A stretch of DNA of 64,000 bases from Prolixibacteraceae bacterium. GTDB taxonomy: Bacteria > Bacteroidota > Bacteroidia > Bacteroidales > Prolixibacteraceae. Positions 9,394 to 18,475 of the stretch are shown piece after piece. Where the stretch lies: the NCBI GenBank assembly GCA_019720755.1, contig CP081303.1, positions 248,001-312,000 on the forward strand, given 5' to 3'. The position numbers and the translations under genes are program-made. A model generated the notes under the pieces. That model was not told where the DNA came from and ran no database searches. It saw only the letters and a list, made by a program, of their open reading frames with translations. Positions within the stretch are counted from its first letter, which is position 1; every line of letters begins with the position of its first letter.

Positions 9394-10176
9394 ATGTCGC
9401 AGGTAAGAGCAAAGAAGAATTTAGGTCAACACTTCTTGACCGATTTGAACATTGCAAGAAGGATTGTAGATAGTGTTCAGCACCGTGAGGTGTCAAAGGT
9501 TTTGGAGGTCGGACCAGGTATGGGTGTTCTAACCCAATATCTTATTGGTGACGATTTCCCAAAGGTGTATCCTGTTGAGATTGATGTTGAGTCTGTTGTC
9601 TATTTAAAGGAGCATTATCCCATTCTTTCGGATAGAATTTATGATGGAGACTTCCTGAAAATGGATTTTAAGGCCTTTTCGAATGAACCTATTGTTGTGG
9701 TAGGTAATTTTCCATATAATATATCGACACAGATATATTTTAAGATATTAGAAAATAGAGATCAAGTTGTTGAATCTGTTGGAATGATACAGAAAGAGGT
9801 GGCAGAACGTATCTGTTCTTCTCATGGATCAAAAATTTATGGAATCCTGTCGGTTTTGTTGCAAGCCTTTTATGACGTGGAGTATCTATTTACAGTGGGA
9901 GAGAATGTTTTTAATCCACCACCAAAAGTAAAATCAGCTGTTATTCGTATCACTCGAAATTCTAATGAGTCGTTACCGTGTGATGAAGCACTATTTTACC
10001 GTGTTGTAAAGGCCATATTTAACCAAAGAAGAAAGGCCATTAGAAATAGTTTAAAATCGGTTTGTGCAAATGTGTCAGATCTTGATACCGAGATGTTACA
10101 GCGACGACCTGAACAGATGAGTGTCAGTGATTTTATTGAACTGACTTGTATGGTCGAAAAACTTATAGCAAAATAG
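9394..10176 (+). CDS. rsmA/ksgA: 16S rRNA (adenine1518-N6/adenine1519-N6)-dimethyltransferase
   Basis: The product dimethylates two adjacent adenines near the 3' end of 16S rRNA during small-subunit assembly, using S-adenosylmethionine. The frame opens at 9319, but ATG at 9394 is chosen because MSQVRAKKNLGQHFLTD is the normal N-terminus of the family; this gives 260 residues, the usual size. Visible motifs are the SAM-binding EVGPGMGVLT and the catalytic NFPYNIS (family consensus N-L/F-P-Y-N-I). The C-terminal helical domain (RRKAIRNSLK) is present. It is divergent from the flippase operon and ends before a hairpin. Confidence 0.95.
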   Translation: MSQVRAKKNLGQHFLTDLNIARRIVDSVQHREVSKVLEVGPGMGVLTQYLIGDDFPKVYPVEIDVESVVYLKEHYPILSDRIYDGDFLKMDFKAFSNEPIVVVGNFPYNISTQIYFKILENRDQVVESVGMIQKEVAERICSSHGSKIYGILSVLLQAFYDVEYLFTVGENVFNPPPKVKSAVIRITRNSNESLPCDEALFYRVVKAIFNQRRKAIRNSLKSVCANVSDLDTEMLQRRPEQMSVSDFIELTCMVEKLIAK

Positions 10177-10218
10177 ATCCAACCATTCTGCTAATAGAAT
10201 ACATCGTATATTTAGAGA

Positions 10219-10260
10219 CATAAAATGAGTGTAGCTCCTAAGAGAAACACTCATTTTGTG
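10219..10260 (+). terminator. Likely terminator after ksgA
   Basis: AAAATGAGTGT and ACACTCATTTT form an 11-base-pair stem with a 14-base loop, about 45 bases past the ksgA stop. The U-tract is short and mixed, so it may be a weak terminator. Confidence 0.5.
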
Positions 10261-10444
10261 TATCCTGATATTCTCTTATTCATCCATATTACTCTAGACA
10301 AAAGGGAATTATGGTCGCCATTATCTTCATTCTCTCTATTCGGAAGTAAATGTTTTATTTCTGTTTATGAGTAGGAATCATAACCATTTATCTCTCTCTT
10401 TTATTTCTTGTTTGTTGGTGTGTTTGTATACATTTCATGTATTC

Positions 10445-10499
10445 TTTGGTTAGGGTTTGGTTACTCTAAGAGTAACCAAACCCTAACCAAACCCTAACC
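10445..10499. repeat. Perfect long hairpin with telomere-like TTAGGG/CCCTAA motifs
   Basis: Bases 10445-10466 are exactly complementary to 10470-10491, giving a 22-base-pair stem with a three-base loop (TAA). The right arm continues with a direct repeat of AAACCCTAACC to 10499. No T-tract follows, it is about 270 bases from the ksgA stop and 455 before purH, and ksgA already has a nearer hairpin. It looks like a dispersed repeat rather than a terminator. Confidence 0.7.
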
Positions 10500-10873
10500 G
10501 AAGGGTATCTAAATTAATACGGAAGGGTTACAACGAGGGCGATGAATTTCCTTTATAGAAACTGTCTCGAAAAGGGTGTGAGTACTATTGATGTATATTT
10601 TCCTCCACTTTAGAACGTCGATAATTCTTTTATTTTTTTGTTGAATACTCTTCCTTTTGTCATTATAGAAAGGTTTTTTGTCTTGGTAATAATAGTTTGT
10701 TCTTTGTTATGTCTTAAATAAAAAGAAGTTTGATTATTGACGGGAGTCTATTATCTCTTTTAAGGTGAAATGAAATGGAAGTATTTTGCCTTTCGGAGTT
10801 AATAAATAGTTAATAGAAGCAAAATAGGATAGCTTCGTTTTTATGACTGATTCATTGTGTGTTGTGTCTTAAA

Positions 10874-10904
10874 TTTGGGGTAGTTTACAAAAAGTTAATA
10901 TTTG
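10874..10904 (+). promoter_or_regulatory. Promoter of purH and probably the rod-shape genes
   Basis: TTTG at 10874 and AATATTTG at 10897 are spaced exactly as the Bacteroidota consensus TTTG-N19-TAnnTTTG, with one mismatch in the -7 box. Transcription would begin about 43 bases before the purH ATG. Confidence 0.6.
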
Positions 10905-10953
10905 AATGCGGATTTAATATATTAATTTTAGGGTATCATTAAAAATCCTAAAG

Positions 10954-12477
10954 ATGAACCGTTTAAAAAGTATTCGTAAAGCGTTAATATCTGTTTTTGA
11001 TAAGACGAACCTTGAGCCCCTAGTTAAGCAATTAGCATCACAAAATGTAGAGATTTTTTCTACAGGTGGAACCCAAAAATTCATTGAGTCTTTGGGCATT
11101 CCAGTGACTGCAGTTGAAGATTTGACTTCATATCCATCGATTTTAGGTGGAAGAGTAAAGACATTACATCCTAAAGTTTTTGGTGGGATTCTTTCACGTC
11201 GTGATTTAGAGAGTGACCAACAAGAAGTTTCGCAATATGAGATCCCTTTTATTGACCTAGTTGTAGTGGATCTTTATCCTTTTGAGGAGACTGTAGCAAG
11301 CGGAGCTACCGAAGCTGAAATTATTGAGAAAATTGACATTGGAGGAATATCTTTAATACGAGCTGCTGCAAAGAATTTCAAAGATGTAACAATCGTTTCG
11401 GATAGAAGTCAATATGAAGATTTGGTTGCTTTGTTACAAAAACAAGATGGAGCAACGACTTTAGGGGATAGAAAAGCGTTTGCCACTAAAGCATTTTCTG
11501 TTTCTTCGCACTATGATACTGCGATACACGAATTTTTTGCTACCGATGACTCTGATGCGTTGAGAATTTCACATAATCAAAGAAAATCTTTAAGATATGG
11601 TGAGAACCCTCATCAAAAGGGATCATTCTATGGTGACTTTGATGCAATATTTGATCAACTACATGGTAAAGAGATCTCATATAACAATTTATTAGATATT
11701 GATGCCGCACTAAACTTGATTGATGAGTTTGAATCTACTACCTTTGCAATACTAAAGCATAACAATGCATGTGGATGTGCATCTAGAGACAATTTGAAAG
11801 AAGCTTATCAAATGGCATTATCTAGTGATCCAGTTTCTGCCTTTGGAGGTATTTTAATCTCAAATAAAGAGGTTGATTTAGAGACTGCTGAAGAGGTGAC
11901 CAAATTGTTCTTTGAGGTGATAATTGCACCTTCATATGCAGAAGATGCATTAAAAGTGTTGTCTACTAAGAAGAATAGAATTATCTTAGTACGCAAAGAA
12001 GCTGAAACTAGTACAAAACAGTTTCGTTCTGTCCTAAATGGTATGCTTGTTCAGGATAAAGATACTAAAAAAGAGTCTTCTGAAGATCTTACTTTAGTAA
12101 CAAAAAAAGCAGCCACTCAGAGCGAGATTAAAGATTTGCTTTTTGCCAATAGATTGGTAAAACAGACAAAATCGAATACTATTGTCCTTGCTAAAGATGA
12201 TATGTTGATTAGTAGTGGTGTTGGGGAAACTTCGCGTGTTGATGCTTTGAAACAAGCGATAGACAAAGCGAAGAATTTTGGATTTGATTTGAATGGTGTT
12301 GTGATGGCTTCGGATGCTTTCTTTCCATTTGCCGATTGTGTTGAAATTGCGTGTAAAGAAGGTATAAAGTGTGTTATTCAACCAGGAGGATCTATTCGTG
12401 ATAAAGATTCCGTACAGTACTGTGATACAAATGATATGACAATGGTAATGACAGGTTTCAGGCATTTTAAACATTAA
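10954..12477 (+). CDS. purH: Bifunctional AICAR formyltransferase/IMP cyclohydrolase
   Basis: PurH carries out the last two steps of purine synthesis: formylation of AICAR with 10-formyl-THF, then ring closure to IMP. The 507-residue length is normal. The N-terminal MGS-like cyclohydrolase domain shows ALISVFDKTN, EIFSTGGT and GGRVKTLHPKVFGGIL; the transformylase domain shows SLRYGENPHQ, KHNNACGCA and DPVSAFGG. The gene is 23 bases upstream of mreB with no terminator between them, so at least purH and mreB are probably co-transcribed, an arrangement common in Bacteroidia. Confidence 0.96.
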   Translation: MNRLKSIRKALISVFDKTNLEPLVKQLASQNVEIFSTGGTQKFIESLGIPVTAVEDLTSYPSILGGRVKTLHPKVFGGILSRRDLESDQQEVSQYEIPFIDLVVVDLYPFEETVASGATEAEIIEKIDIGGISLIRAAAKNFKDVTIVSDRSQYEDLVALLQKQDGATTLGDRKAFATKAFSVSSHYDTAIHEFFATDDSDALRISHNQRKSLRYGENPHQKGSFYGDFDAIFDQLHGKEISYNNLLDIDAALNLIDEFESTTFAILKHNNACGCASRDNLKEAYQMALSSDPVSAFGGILISNKEVDLETAEEVTKLFFEVIIAPSYAEDALKVLSTKKNRIILVRKEAETSTKQFRSVLNGMLVQDKDTKKESSEDLTLVTKKAATQSEIKDLLFANRLVKQTKSNTIVLAKDDMLISSGVGETSRVDALKQAIDKAKNFGFDLNGVVMASDAFFPFADCVEIACKEGIKCVIQPGGSIRDKDSVQYCDTNDMTMVMTGFRHFKH

Positions 12478-12500
12478 AAAATTAAAAGCTTGTCAATATA

Positions 12501-13523
12501 ATGGGGATTTTCTCTTTCTTAACTCAGGAGATAGCAATTGACTTAGGTACAGCAAATACGATTATCATTCATAATGATAAGATTGTAGTTGACGAACCTT
12601 CTATTGTTACAATGAATACCAAGACTGATGCGATGGAAGCCATTGGCGAAAGAGCTCGTCAGATGCAAGGTAAAACGCATTCAAACTTAAGAACTATTCG
12701 TCCGTTGCGTGATGGGGTGATTGCAGACTTTGATGCTGCCGAGCAGATGATCAGGGGAATGATAAAGATGATTCCTCGTAGAAGTCGCTTTTTTTCTCCC
12801 TCTCTTAAGATGGTGGTTTGTATCCCTTCAGGAAGTACTGAAGTTGAAAAACGTGCGGTACGTGACTCATCACAACATGCTGGTGGACGTGAGGTTTATA
12901 TGATTTATGAACCGATGGCTGCTGCAATAGGTATTGGAATTGATGTAGAAGCTCCTGAGGGAAATATGGTAGTGGATATTGGAGGTGGTACAACTGAGAT
13001 TGCTGTTATTTCTCTTGGTGGTATCGTGACCAATAAGTCTATACGTATTGCTGGAGACGATCTGACTGCAGATATTATGGAATATATGCGTCATCAACAC
13101 AATATTAAAATAGGAGAGAGAACAGCTGAAGATATTAAAATTAATGTAGGAGCTGCCTTAACAGAGCTTGAAGAGCCACCACAAGATTATATTGTCCAAG
13201 GTCCGAATCAGATGACTGCTTTACCAGTAGAAATTCCTGTGTCGTATCAAGAGATAGCACACTGTTTGGAGAAATCGATCTCAAAGATCGAAACAGCCAT
13301 ATTGAGTGCATTGGAACAAACTCCTCCAGAGTTGTATGCTGACCTTGTAAACAAGGGTATCTATCTTGCTGGAGGTGGTGCATTGCTTCGTGGTCTTGAT
13401 AAGCGTTTGTCTGATAAAATCAATATTCCTTTTCATATTGCAGAGGATCCTCTACGAGCAGTTGCTCGAGGAACAGGTATTGCATTGAAAAATGTTGATA
13501 GGTTTAAGTTCCTAGAAAGCTAG
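12501..13523 (+). CDS. mreB: Rod shape-determining protein MreB (bacterial actin)
   Basis: The 340-residue protein has the actin-fold nucleotide-binding motifs: phosphate-1 EIAIDLGTANTII near residue 10, phosphate-2 MVVDIGGGTTEIAVISLGG near 155-175, and adenosine motif GIYLAGGGALLRGL near 287-300. MreB forms filaments under the inner membrane that guide the elongation peptidoglycan machinery made by the MreC, MreD, PBP2 and RodA genes that follow. A clear terminator sits between mreB and mreC, so expression of MreB may exceed that of its partners. Confidence 0.96.
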   Translation: MGIFSFLTQEIAIDLGTANTIIIHNDKIVVDEPSIVTMNTKTDAMEAIGERARQMQGKTHSNLRTIRPLRDGVIADFDAAEQMIRGMIKMIPRRSRFFSPSLKMVVCIPSGSTEVEKRAVRDSSQHAGGREVYMIYEPMAAAIGIGIDVEAPEGNMVVDIGGGTTEIAVISLGGIVTNKSIRIAGDDLTADIMEYMRHQHNIKIGERTAEDIKINVGAALTELEEPPQDYIVQGPNQMTALPVEIPVSYQEIAHCLEKSISKIETAILSALEQTPPELYADLVNKGIYLAGGGALLRGLDKRLSDKINIPFHIAEDPLRAVARGTGIALKNVDRFKFLES

Positions 13524-13550
13524 GTTGTTATCTAAAGCCTTTAAAATAAT

Positions 13551-13605
13551 AACCAAGGTGAATGTAAAGGAAACTTTACATTCACCTTTTGTTGGTTTTT
13601 TTGTT
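13551..13605 (+). terminator. Terminator or attenuator between mreB and mreC
   Basis: AGGTGAATGTAAAG and its complement form a long stem with a stable GAAA tetraloop, flanked by AACC/GGTT pairing and followed by a run of seven T. It lies inside the mre cluster, so it may allow partial read-through. Confidence 0.8.
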
Positions 13606-13652
13606 GTTGATAATTCCCACTCTATTTGTAATCTTTTAATGGCTGTAATAAG

Positions 13653-14477
13653 GTGAAGAACCTAATTAATTTTTTAATAAAATACCACTTTGGATTTCTA
13701 TTTCTATTTCTAGAACTCCTTGCTTTCCTGATGATTGTCAATTTTAATGACTATCATCGTTACTCTTTTTTGAATTCTAGTAATGTAGTCACAGGATCGA
13801 TCTTCTCTATGGTTGATGGGGTCAAGGAGTATGGTTATTTATCGAAGGAGAATAAACGTTTGGTAAATGAAAATGCTCGGCTTAAGGAGATGTTGTTACA
13901 TTTTCAATCCCAATCGAATATATTACAAGATACTCTCGTCATGCATTCAGATTCATCTATTATCTATGAGATGAGAAATGCAAAAGTTATCAACAATAGT
14001 ATTGATAGAAGTTATAATTATATGACCCTAAATAAAGGGGTTAATGATGGCTTACAAGTTGATCAAGGGGTTATTAATGACCAAGGGGTTGTGGGAGTTG
14101 TTACTGCGGTATCTGACCATTATTCCGTTGTAATATCTCTACTAAATAAACATTTCAAGCTGAGTTCAAAGATTAAGAAGAATAGTTATTTCGGATCATT
14201 GTCTTGGGATGGAAGTTCGTTTATGCATGCAAAACTTAATGAAATTCCATTTCATGTTGATATTCAAGAGGGAGATACCATTGTAACGAGTGGCTACTCT
14301 TCTATCTTTCCTGAAGGGATTCCTGTCGGTGTTATTTCTACTTTTGAGAAAAAAGGGGGAAGTAACTTTTATAATATTGATGTACGTCTATCTACCGATT
14401 TCAAGGAGTTAGGGTATGTGAATATCATAAATTATAAAACGAAGGAAGAGAGACTAAAATTGGAGGATAAAGAATGA
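13653..14477 (+). CDS. mreC: Rod shape-determining protein MreC
   Basis: The start codon is GTG at 13653; the next in-frame options would remove the membrane anchor. The 274-residue protein has one N-terminal membrane segment (about 10-32), a coiled coil (about 60-90, LSKENKRLVNENARLKEML) and a periplasmic beta-rich domain with GVVGVVTAVSDHYSVV and FPEGIPVGVIS, all typical of MreC. It links cytoplasmic MreB to the periplasmic PBP2-RodA synthase. It overlaps mreD by four bases (ATGA), indicating coupled translation. Confidence 0.93.
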   Translation: MKNLINFLIKYHFGFLFLFLELLAFLMIVNFNDYHRYSFLNSSNVVTGSIFSMVDGVKEYGYLSKENKRLVNENARLKEMLLHFQSQSNILQDTLVMHSDSSIIYEMRNAKVINNSIDRSYNYMTLNKGVNDGLQVDQGVINDQGVVGVVTAVSDHYSVVISLLNKHFKLSSKIKKNSYFGSLSWDGSSFMHAKLNEIPFHVDIQEGDTIVTSGYSSIFPEGIPVGVISTFEKKGGSNFYNIDVRLSTDFKELGYVNIINYKTKEERLKLEDKE

Positions 14478-14980
14478 TCAAAGATTATTTGAAATATTTA
14501 TACCTGTTTTTAGGTTTAATTTTAGTGCAAATTTATATTCTAAATAATGTCTATTGGCTTGGTTATGTGAACCCCCAAGTCTTCTTGCTAGGTTTGCTTT
14601 TACTCCCTTTTCAAGTAAGTGGGGGCGTATTGCTGTTGATCTCTTTTTTCTTGGGGCTATTGATTGATGTTTCGACCAATACTTTGGGATTACATACAGC
14701 AGCAACCCTTTTGGTTGGTTTTATTCGACCAACGGTCATATCATTAATTTCTTCACGAGATGTATATGAGAAGGGATCTTTACCAAGGATTAGATATTAT
14801 GGTTTACAATGGTTTGTGAAGTATTGTTTTATTCTGACCTTTGTATACACGATGTCTCTTTATTTGATTGAATCTTTTTCATTTGCCAATTTTGTAGAGA
14901 TTATTCAACATAGCTTAATAACCACTTCGATCACGGTATTAATAATGGTTTTAAGTCAGTTTATTTTTATTAAAGATTAA
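14474..14980 (+). CDS. mreD: Rod shape-determining protein MreD
   Basis: This 168-residue, very hydrophobic protein has about five membrane segments and the family feature LLPFQVSGG...LLIDVSTNTLGLHTAATLL in the middle. MreD is the inner-membrane partner of MreC in the elongasome. Identification rests on the length, hydrophobic profile, the conserved GLLIDxxxNTLGxHxxA region and the position between mreC and mrdA. Confidence 0.92.
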   Translation: MIKDYLKYLYLFLGLILVQIYILNNVYWLGYVNPQVFLLGLLLLPFQVSGGVLLLISFFLGLLIDVSTNTLGLHTAATLLVGFIRPTVISLISSRDVYEKGSLPRIRYYGLQWFVKYCFILTFVYTMSLYLIESFSFANFVEIIQHSLITTSITVLIMVLSQFIFIKD

Positions 14981-14994
14981 TCGATTATCATTAT

Positions 14995-16839
14995 ATGGAA
15001 TCAGATATTCGAAGAAATAGGGCCTATGTTATTGCATTGATTTTTTTTGTAGTTACTGTTTCCATAGTCATACGTCTATTAGACCTTCAGATTCTAGATG
15101 ATAAGTGGAAGCTTTCTGCTGAAAATAATGTAGTCCGCAAAGTTGTAACTTATCCTGCTAGAGGTTTGGTTTATGATCGAAATATGGAGTTGCTGGTTTA
15201 TAATCAAGCAGCTTATGATTTTTTAGCTACACCAAGAGAGATACAAGAATTTGACACCTTATCCCTATGTTCCATTTTGGGAATTGAGAAGTCAACACTA
15301 ATAAATGGATTAAAAAAAGCAAAGCGTTATTCTCGATATAAGCCCTCTGTGATATTAAAACAGTTATCGGCGAATCGTTATGCTTCATTGCAAGAGCAAC
15401 TATATAAATTTCCAGGATTTTATGTTCGGTCTCGTACCTTAAGACAGTACCCTTTTCCTATCGCAGCTCAAACTTTGGGATATGTAGGAGAGGTAAATAC
15501 ACGTAATATAAAAAAGGACGCTTATTACACCTCTGGAGATTATATCGGAAAGCGTGGTATTGAGTATACTTATGAAAAAGAGTTAAGAGGGAAAAAAGGG
15601 GTTTCCTATCGTCTTGTGGATGTTCATAGTCGAATTAAAGGAGAGTTTAAACGAGGGAAATATGATACTACAGCCGTAACTGGAAGCAATCTAATCTCTA
15701 CATTAGATGCGAAATTACAGAGATATGGTGAAGAGTTGATGGCTGGAAAGGCTGGAGCTATTGTTGCATTAGAACCGAAAACGGGTGAGATTCTTTCGGT
15801 TGTGAGTGCTCCAACATTTGATCCAGGCCTCTTGGTTGGTCGAGTCCGAAGTGTAAATTATCAAGAACTTCAGAAAGATCCGAATGAACCGCTATACAAC
15901 CGTACGGTATCTGCTGCTTATCCTCCAGGATCAACATTTAAATTAGTAAATGGGTTGATTGCCCTACAAGAGGGGGTTATTACTCCACAAACAAAATTTG
16001 TTTGTCATGGTCGATCTACTCGACCAATAATGTGTACACACAATCACGTCAACCCTATTAGTATTGTTCCAGCTATACGAGAGTCATGTAACCCATTCTT
16101 TTGGCAAACATTTAAAGCTTGTTTATCAAAATATTCGTCTACTAAAAAAGGGTATATTGAGTGGGCTAATTATGTGAAGCGCTTTGGGCTAGGACAGAAT
16201 ATTGCCGCTGATATTATTGGAGCTAATGGAGGTAATGTTCCTTCAGCTAACTATTATGATAAAGTTTATAGAGGTTCTTGGAATTCTTTAACAGTACGTT
16301 CTCTTGCTATTGGACAAGGGGAACTATTGTGTACCCCTTTACAGATGGCTAATGTTGCTGCAACGATTGCTAATAAAGGGTATTATATATCTCCTCATAT
16401 TATTAAAAAAGAGGTTACCCCTCAGGGGAAAGAAAAAATATTGAAGTTTGATCGTCATGAAACAGGTATTGATACGACCTATTATAACTATACGACAAAA
16501 GGTTTAAGGGAAGTGATTCTTAATGGAACAGCTCGGGTTGCCTATATCGACTCAGTAAAGATCGTTGGTAAAACAGGAACTATTCAGAACCCTTCAGGAG
16601 TTGACCATTCGGCTTTTATTGCCTTTGCCCCGATGAATGATCCAAAGATAGCCATATTCGTATATGTAGAACGTGGAGTATGGGGGTCTAGATATGCTGC
16701 ACCTATTGCAAGTTTGATGGTTGAGAAATATTTAAAAGGATATATTTCTCCTAGAAGGCATTACTTGGAGAAAAAGATGAAAGAGAGTGTTCTTTTAGTT
16801 AAAGAAGAAAAAATAGAAGAAAATAATGAGGCAAACTAA
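14995..16839 (+). CDS. mrdA: Penicillin-binding protein 2, elongation transpeptidase
   Basis: PBP2 cross-links new peptidoglycan along the cell cylinder. The 614-residue protein has an N-terminal membrane anchor (about 10-30), a dimerisation/pedestal domain (about 50-220) and a transpeptidase domain with active-site S313 in PGSTFK, the SxN motif in ESCNPFFW and the KTGT motif. Length and domain order are those of class B PBPs of the MrdA type. The 3' end overlaps rodA by 14 bases, tying its synthesis to that of its glycosyltransferase partner. Confidence 0.95.
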   Translation: MESDIRRNRAYVIALIFFVVTVSIVIRLLDLQILDDKWKLSAENNVVRKVVTYPARGLVYDRNMELLVYNQAAYDFLATPREIQEFDTLSLCSILGIEKSTLINGLKKAKRYSRYKPSVILKQLSANRYASLQEQLYKFPGFYVRSRTLRQYPFPIAAQTLGYVGEVNTRNIKKDAYYTSGDYIGKRGIEYTYEKELRGKKGVSYRLVDVHSRIKGEFKRGKYDTTAVTGSNLISTLDAKLQRYGEELMAGKAGAIVALEPKTGEILSVVSAPTFDPGLLVGRVRSVNYQELQKDPNEPLYNRTVSAAYPPGSTFKLVNGLIALQEGVITPQTKFVCHGRSTRPIMCTHNHVNPISIVPAIRESCNPFFWQTFKACLSKYSSTKKGYIEWANYVKRFGLGQNIAADIIGANGGNVPSANYYDKVYRGSWNSLTVRSLAIGQGELLCTPLQMANVAATIANKGYYISPHIIKKEVTPQGKEKILKFDRHETGIDTTYYNYTTKGLREVILNGTARVAYIDSVKIVGKTGTIQNPSGVDHSAFIAFAPMNDPKIAIFVYVERGVWGSRYAAPIASLMVEKYLKGYISPRRHYLEKKMKESVLLVKEEKIEENNEAN

Positions 16840-18247
16840 TATACTCGCAAAACTAGACTGGATCTCTATTTTAATATATGTATTATTAATGTTGATCGGC
16901 TGGGTTAATATCTATGCTGCTGTTTACAATGCAGAACATCATAGTATTTTTGATATGACCCAACGTTACGGAAAGCAGCTAATGTGGATATGTGCTGCAC
17001 TAGTTTTATTCTTTGCCGTGATGCTTATTGATAGTCGTTTCTTTACAACTTTTGCCTACTATATCTACGGCTTTGCCATATTTTTACTCTTGATACCCTT
17101 GTTGACAAGTGCTTCTGTTAAAGGGGCAAAGGCATGGATAAAAATTGGCAGTTTTGCTCTACAACCTGCCGAAATAGCCAAATTTGCGACTAATCTTGCT
17201 CTAGCAAAACTGATAAGTCAATATAACTTTAATGTGAATACTTTTAAGTCCTATCTACAGGTTGGTTTGCTCTTAGGACTTCCAATAGGGATCATTCTTT
17301 TGCAAAATGATACTGGATCCTCTTTAGTGTTTTTTGTTTTTATATTAGTTTTATATAGAGAGGGCTTGCCTGGAATATATTTGTTCATAGGTTTCTTGAT
17401 GGCTTTAATTTTTGTTGTTACTCTCCTATATCCTGGTGGAATAAATCTGTTAATATTAGGTGTTCTATATGCTATAATTTATTTGGCTGTTCGTAAGAAT
17501 TACAAGCACTTTATTACTTTTAGTGTAGGTCTATCTTTGTTGTTTTATATCCCTTATTACATGAATCAAGCAATGGGATATGACTTAAATTTAGGACACA
17601 TTATGCTTCTTGGGCTTTCGTGCTATGCAATGTTTTTTTCGTTAAGAGCCATATTTCATAATTATCTTAAGAAGAGTATTTTATTTTTAAGTTTATTGGG
17701 TTGTATTCTGTTTTCTACCTCTGTAGATTATGTGTTCCATAATATTCTTAAAGCCCATCAAAGAGCTCGTATTGAAGAGTTATTAGGTATCAGTAATGAT
17801 CCTCTTGGTATTGGTTATAATGTAAAACAATCAAAAATTGCTATCGGCTCAGGAGGTGTTCAAGGGAAAGGCTTTTTGAATGGAACCCAAACAAAATTCA
17901 ACTTTGTTCCGGAACAAAGTACTGATTTTATTTTCTGTACTATTGGTGAAGAGTGGGGGTTTATTGGAACTTCTTTTGTGATTCTTCTTTTCTTTCTCCT
18001 TTTTATTCGATTAATATTTCTAGCCGAACGGCAACGATCCTGCTTTAGTCGTGTCTATGGCTATGGAGTAGCCTGTATCTTATTTTTTCACTTTGCAGTG
18101 AATATAGGAATGACTATTGGTTTGGCTCCTGTGATAGGTATCCCTCTTCCGTTTATTAGTTATGGAGGCTCTTCGTTATGGTCTTTTACGATTTTATTGT
18201 CTATTTTTCTAAAATTAGATTCAAATCGAATGGATGTTTTATGGTAA
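16826..18247 (+). CDS. rodA: RodA, SEDS-family peptidoglycan glycosyltransferase
   Basis: RodA polymerises lipid II into glycan strands in partnership with PBP2. The 473-residue multi-membrane protein shows the SEDS hallmarks KGAKAWIKIG, FALQPAEIAKFATNLALAK, LLQNDTGSSLVF, the large loop with QSKIAIGSGGVQGKGFLNGTQTKFNFVPEQSTDFIF, and the C-terminal PLPFISYGGSSL. It is longer than the approximately 370-residue E. coli protein, with extra hydrophobic segments in the middle (about 195-300), a form seen in Bacteroidota. Confidence 0.95.
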   Translation: MRQTNILAKLDWISILIYVLLMLIGWVNIYAAVYNAEHHSIFDMTQRYGKQLMWICAALVLFFAVMLIDSRFFTTFAYYIYGFAIFLLLIPLLTSASVKGAKAWIKIGSFALQPAEIAKFATNLALAKLISQYNFNVNTFKSYLQVGLLLGLPIGIILLQNDTGSSLVFFVFILVLYREGLPGIYLFIGFLMALIFVVTLLYPGGINLLILGVLYAIIYLAVRKNYKHFITFSVGLSLLFYIPYYMNQAMGYDLNLGHIMLLGLSCYAMFFSLRAIFHNYLKKSILFLSLLGCILFSTSVDYVFHNILKAHQRARIEELLGISNDPLGIGYNVKQSKIAIGSGGVQGKGFLNGTQTKFNFVPEQSTDFIFCTIGEEWGFIGTSFVILLFFLLFIRLIFLAERQRSCFSRVYGYGVACILFFHFAVNIGMTIGLAPVIGIPLPFISYGGSSLWSFTILLSIFLKLDSNRMDVLW

Positions 18248-18350
18248 AATTTACAAAAGAGTATAGTTTAGCTACCATTTTGTGATTAATTAAAACAGAT
18301 CAATTTCATTTTGGTTTATTTGGTTCTGTATTTGTGTTAAATTAGTATAA

Positions 18351-18382
18351 TTTGCTGGTTTTGTGTAATTTAGGTATATTTG
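18351..18382 (+). promoter_or_regulatory. Promoter of the KamA-family gene
   Basis: TTTG at 18351, a 20-base spacer, and TATATTTG at 18375 match the Bacteroidota promoter consensus closely. The leader to the ATG at 18476 would be about 87 bases. Confidence 0.65.
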
Positions 18383-18475
18383 TTTCTAATTGGATGAGCG
18401 TTCTCTCGTCATTTTTAAACCAAAATTATACATGCTACAGAGTTTATAGTATGTGCTAAAATATATTTAATTTAC

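Noticed and set aside
10445-10499. Telomere or linear-replicon end
   Set aside because: TTAGGG-like motifs occur only within a short internal hairpin surrounded by ordinary chromosomal genes.
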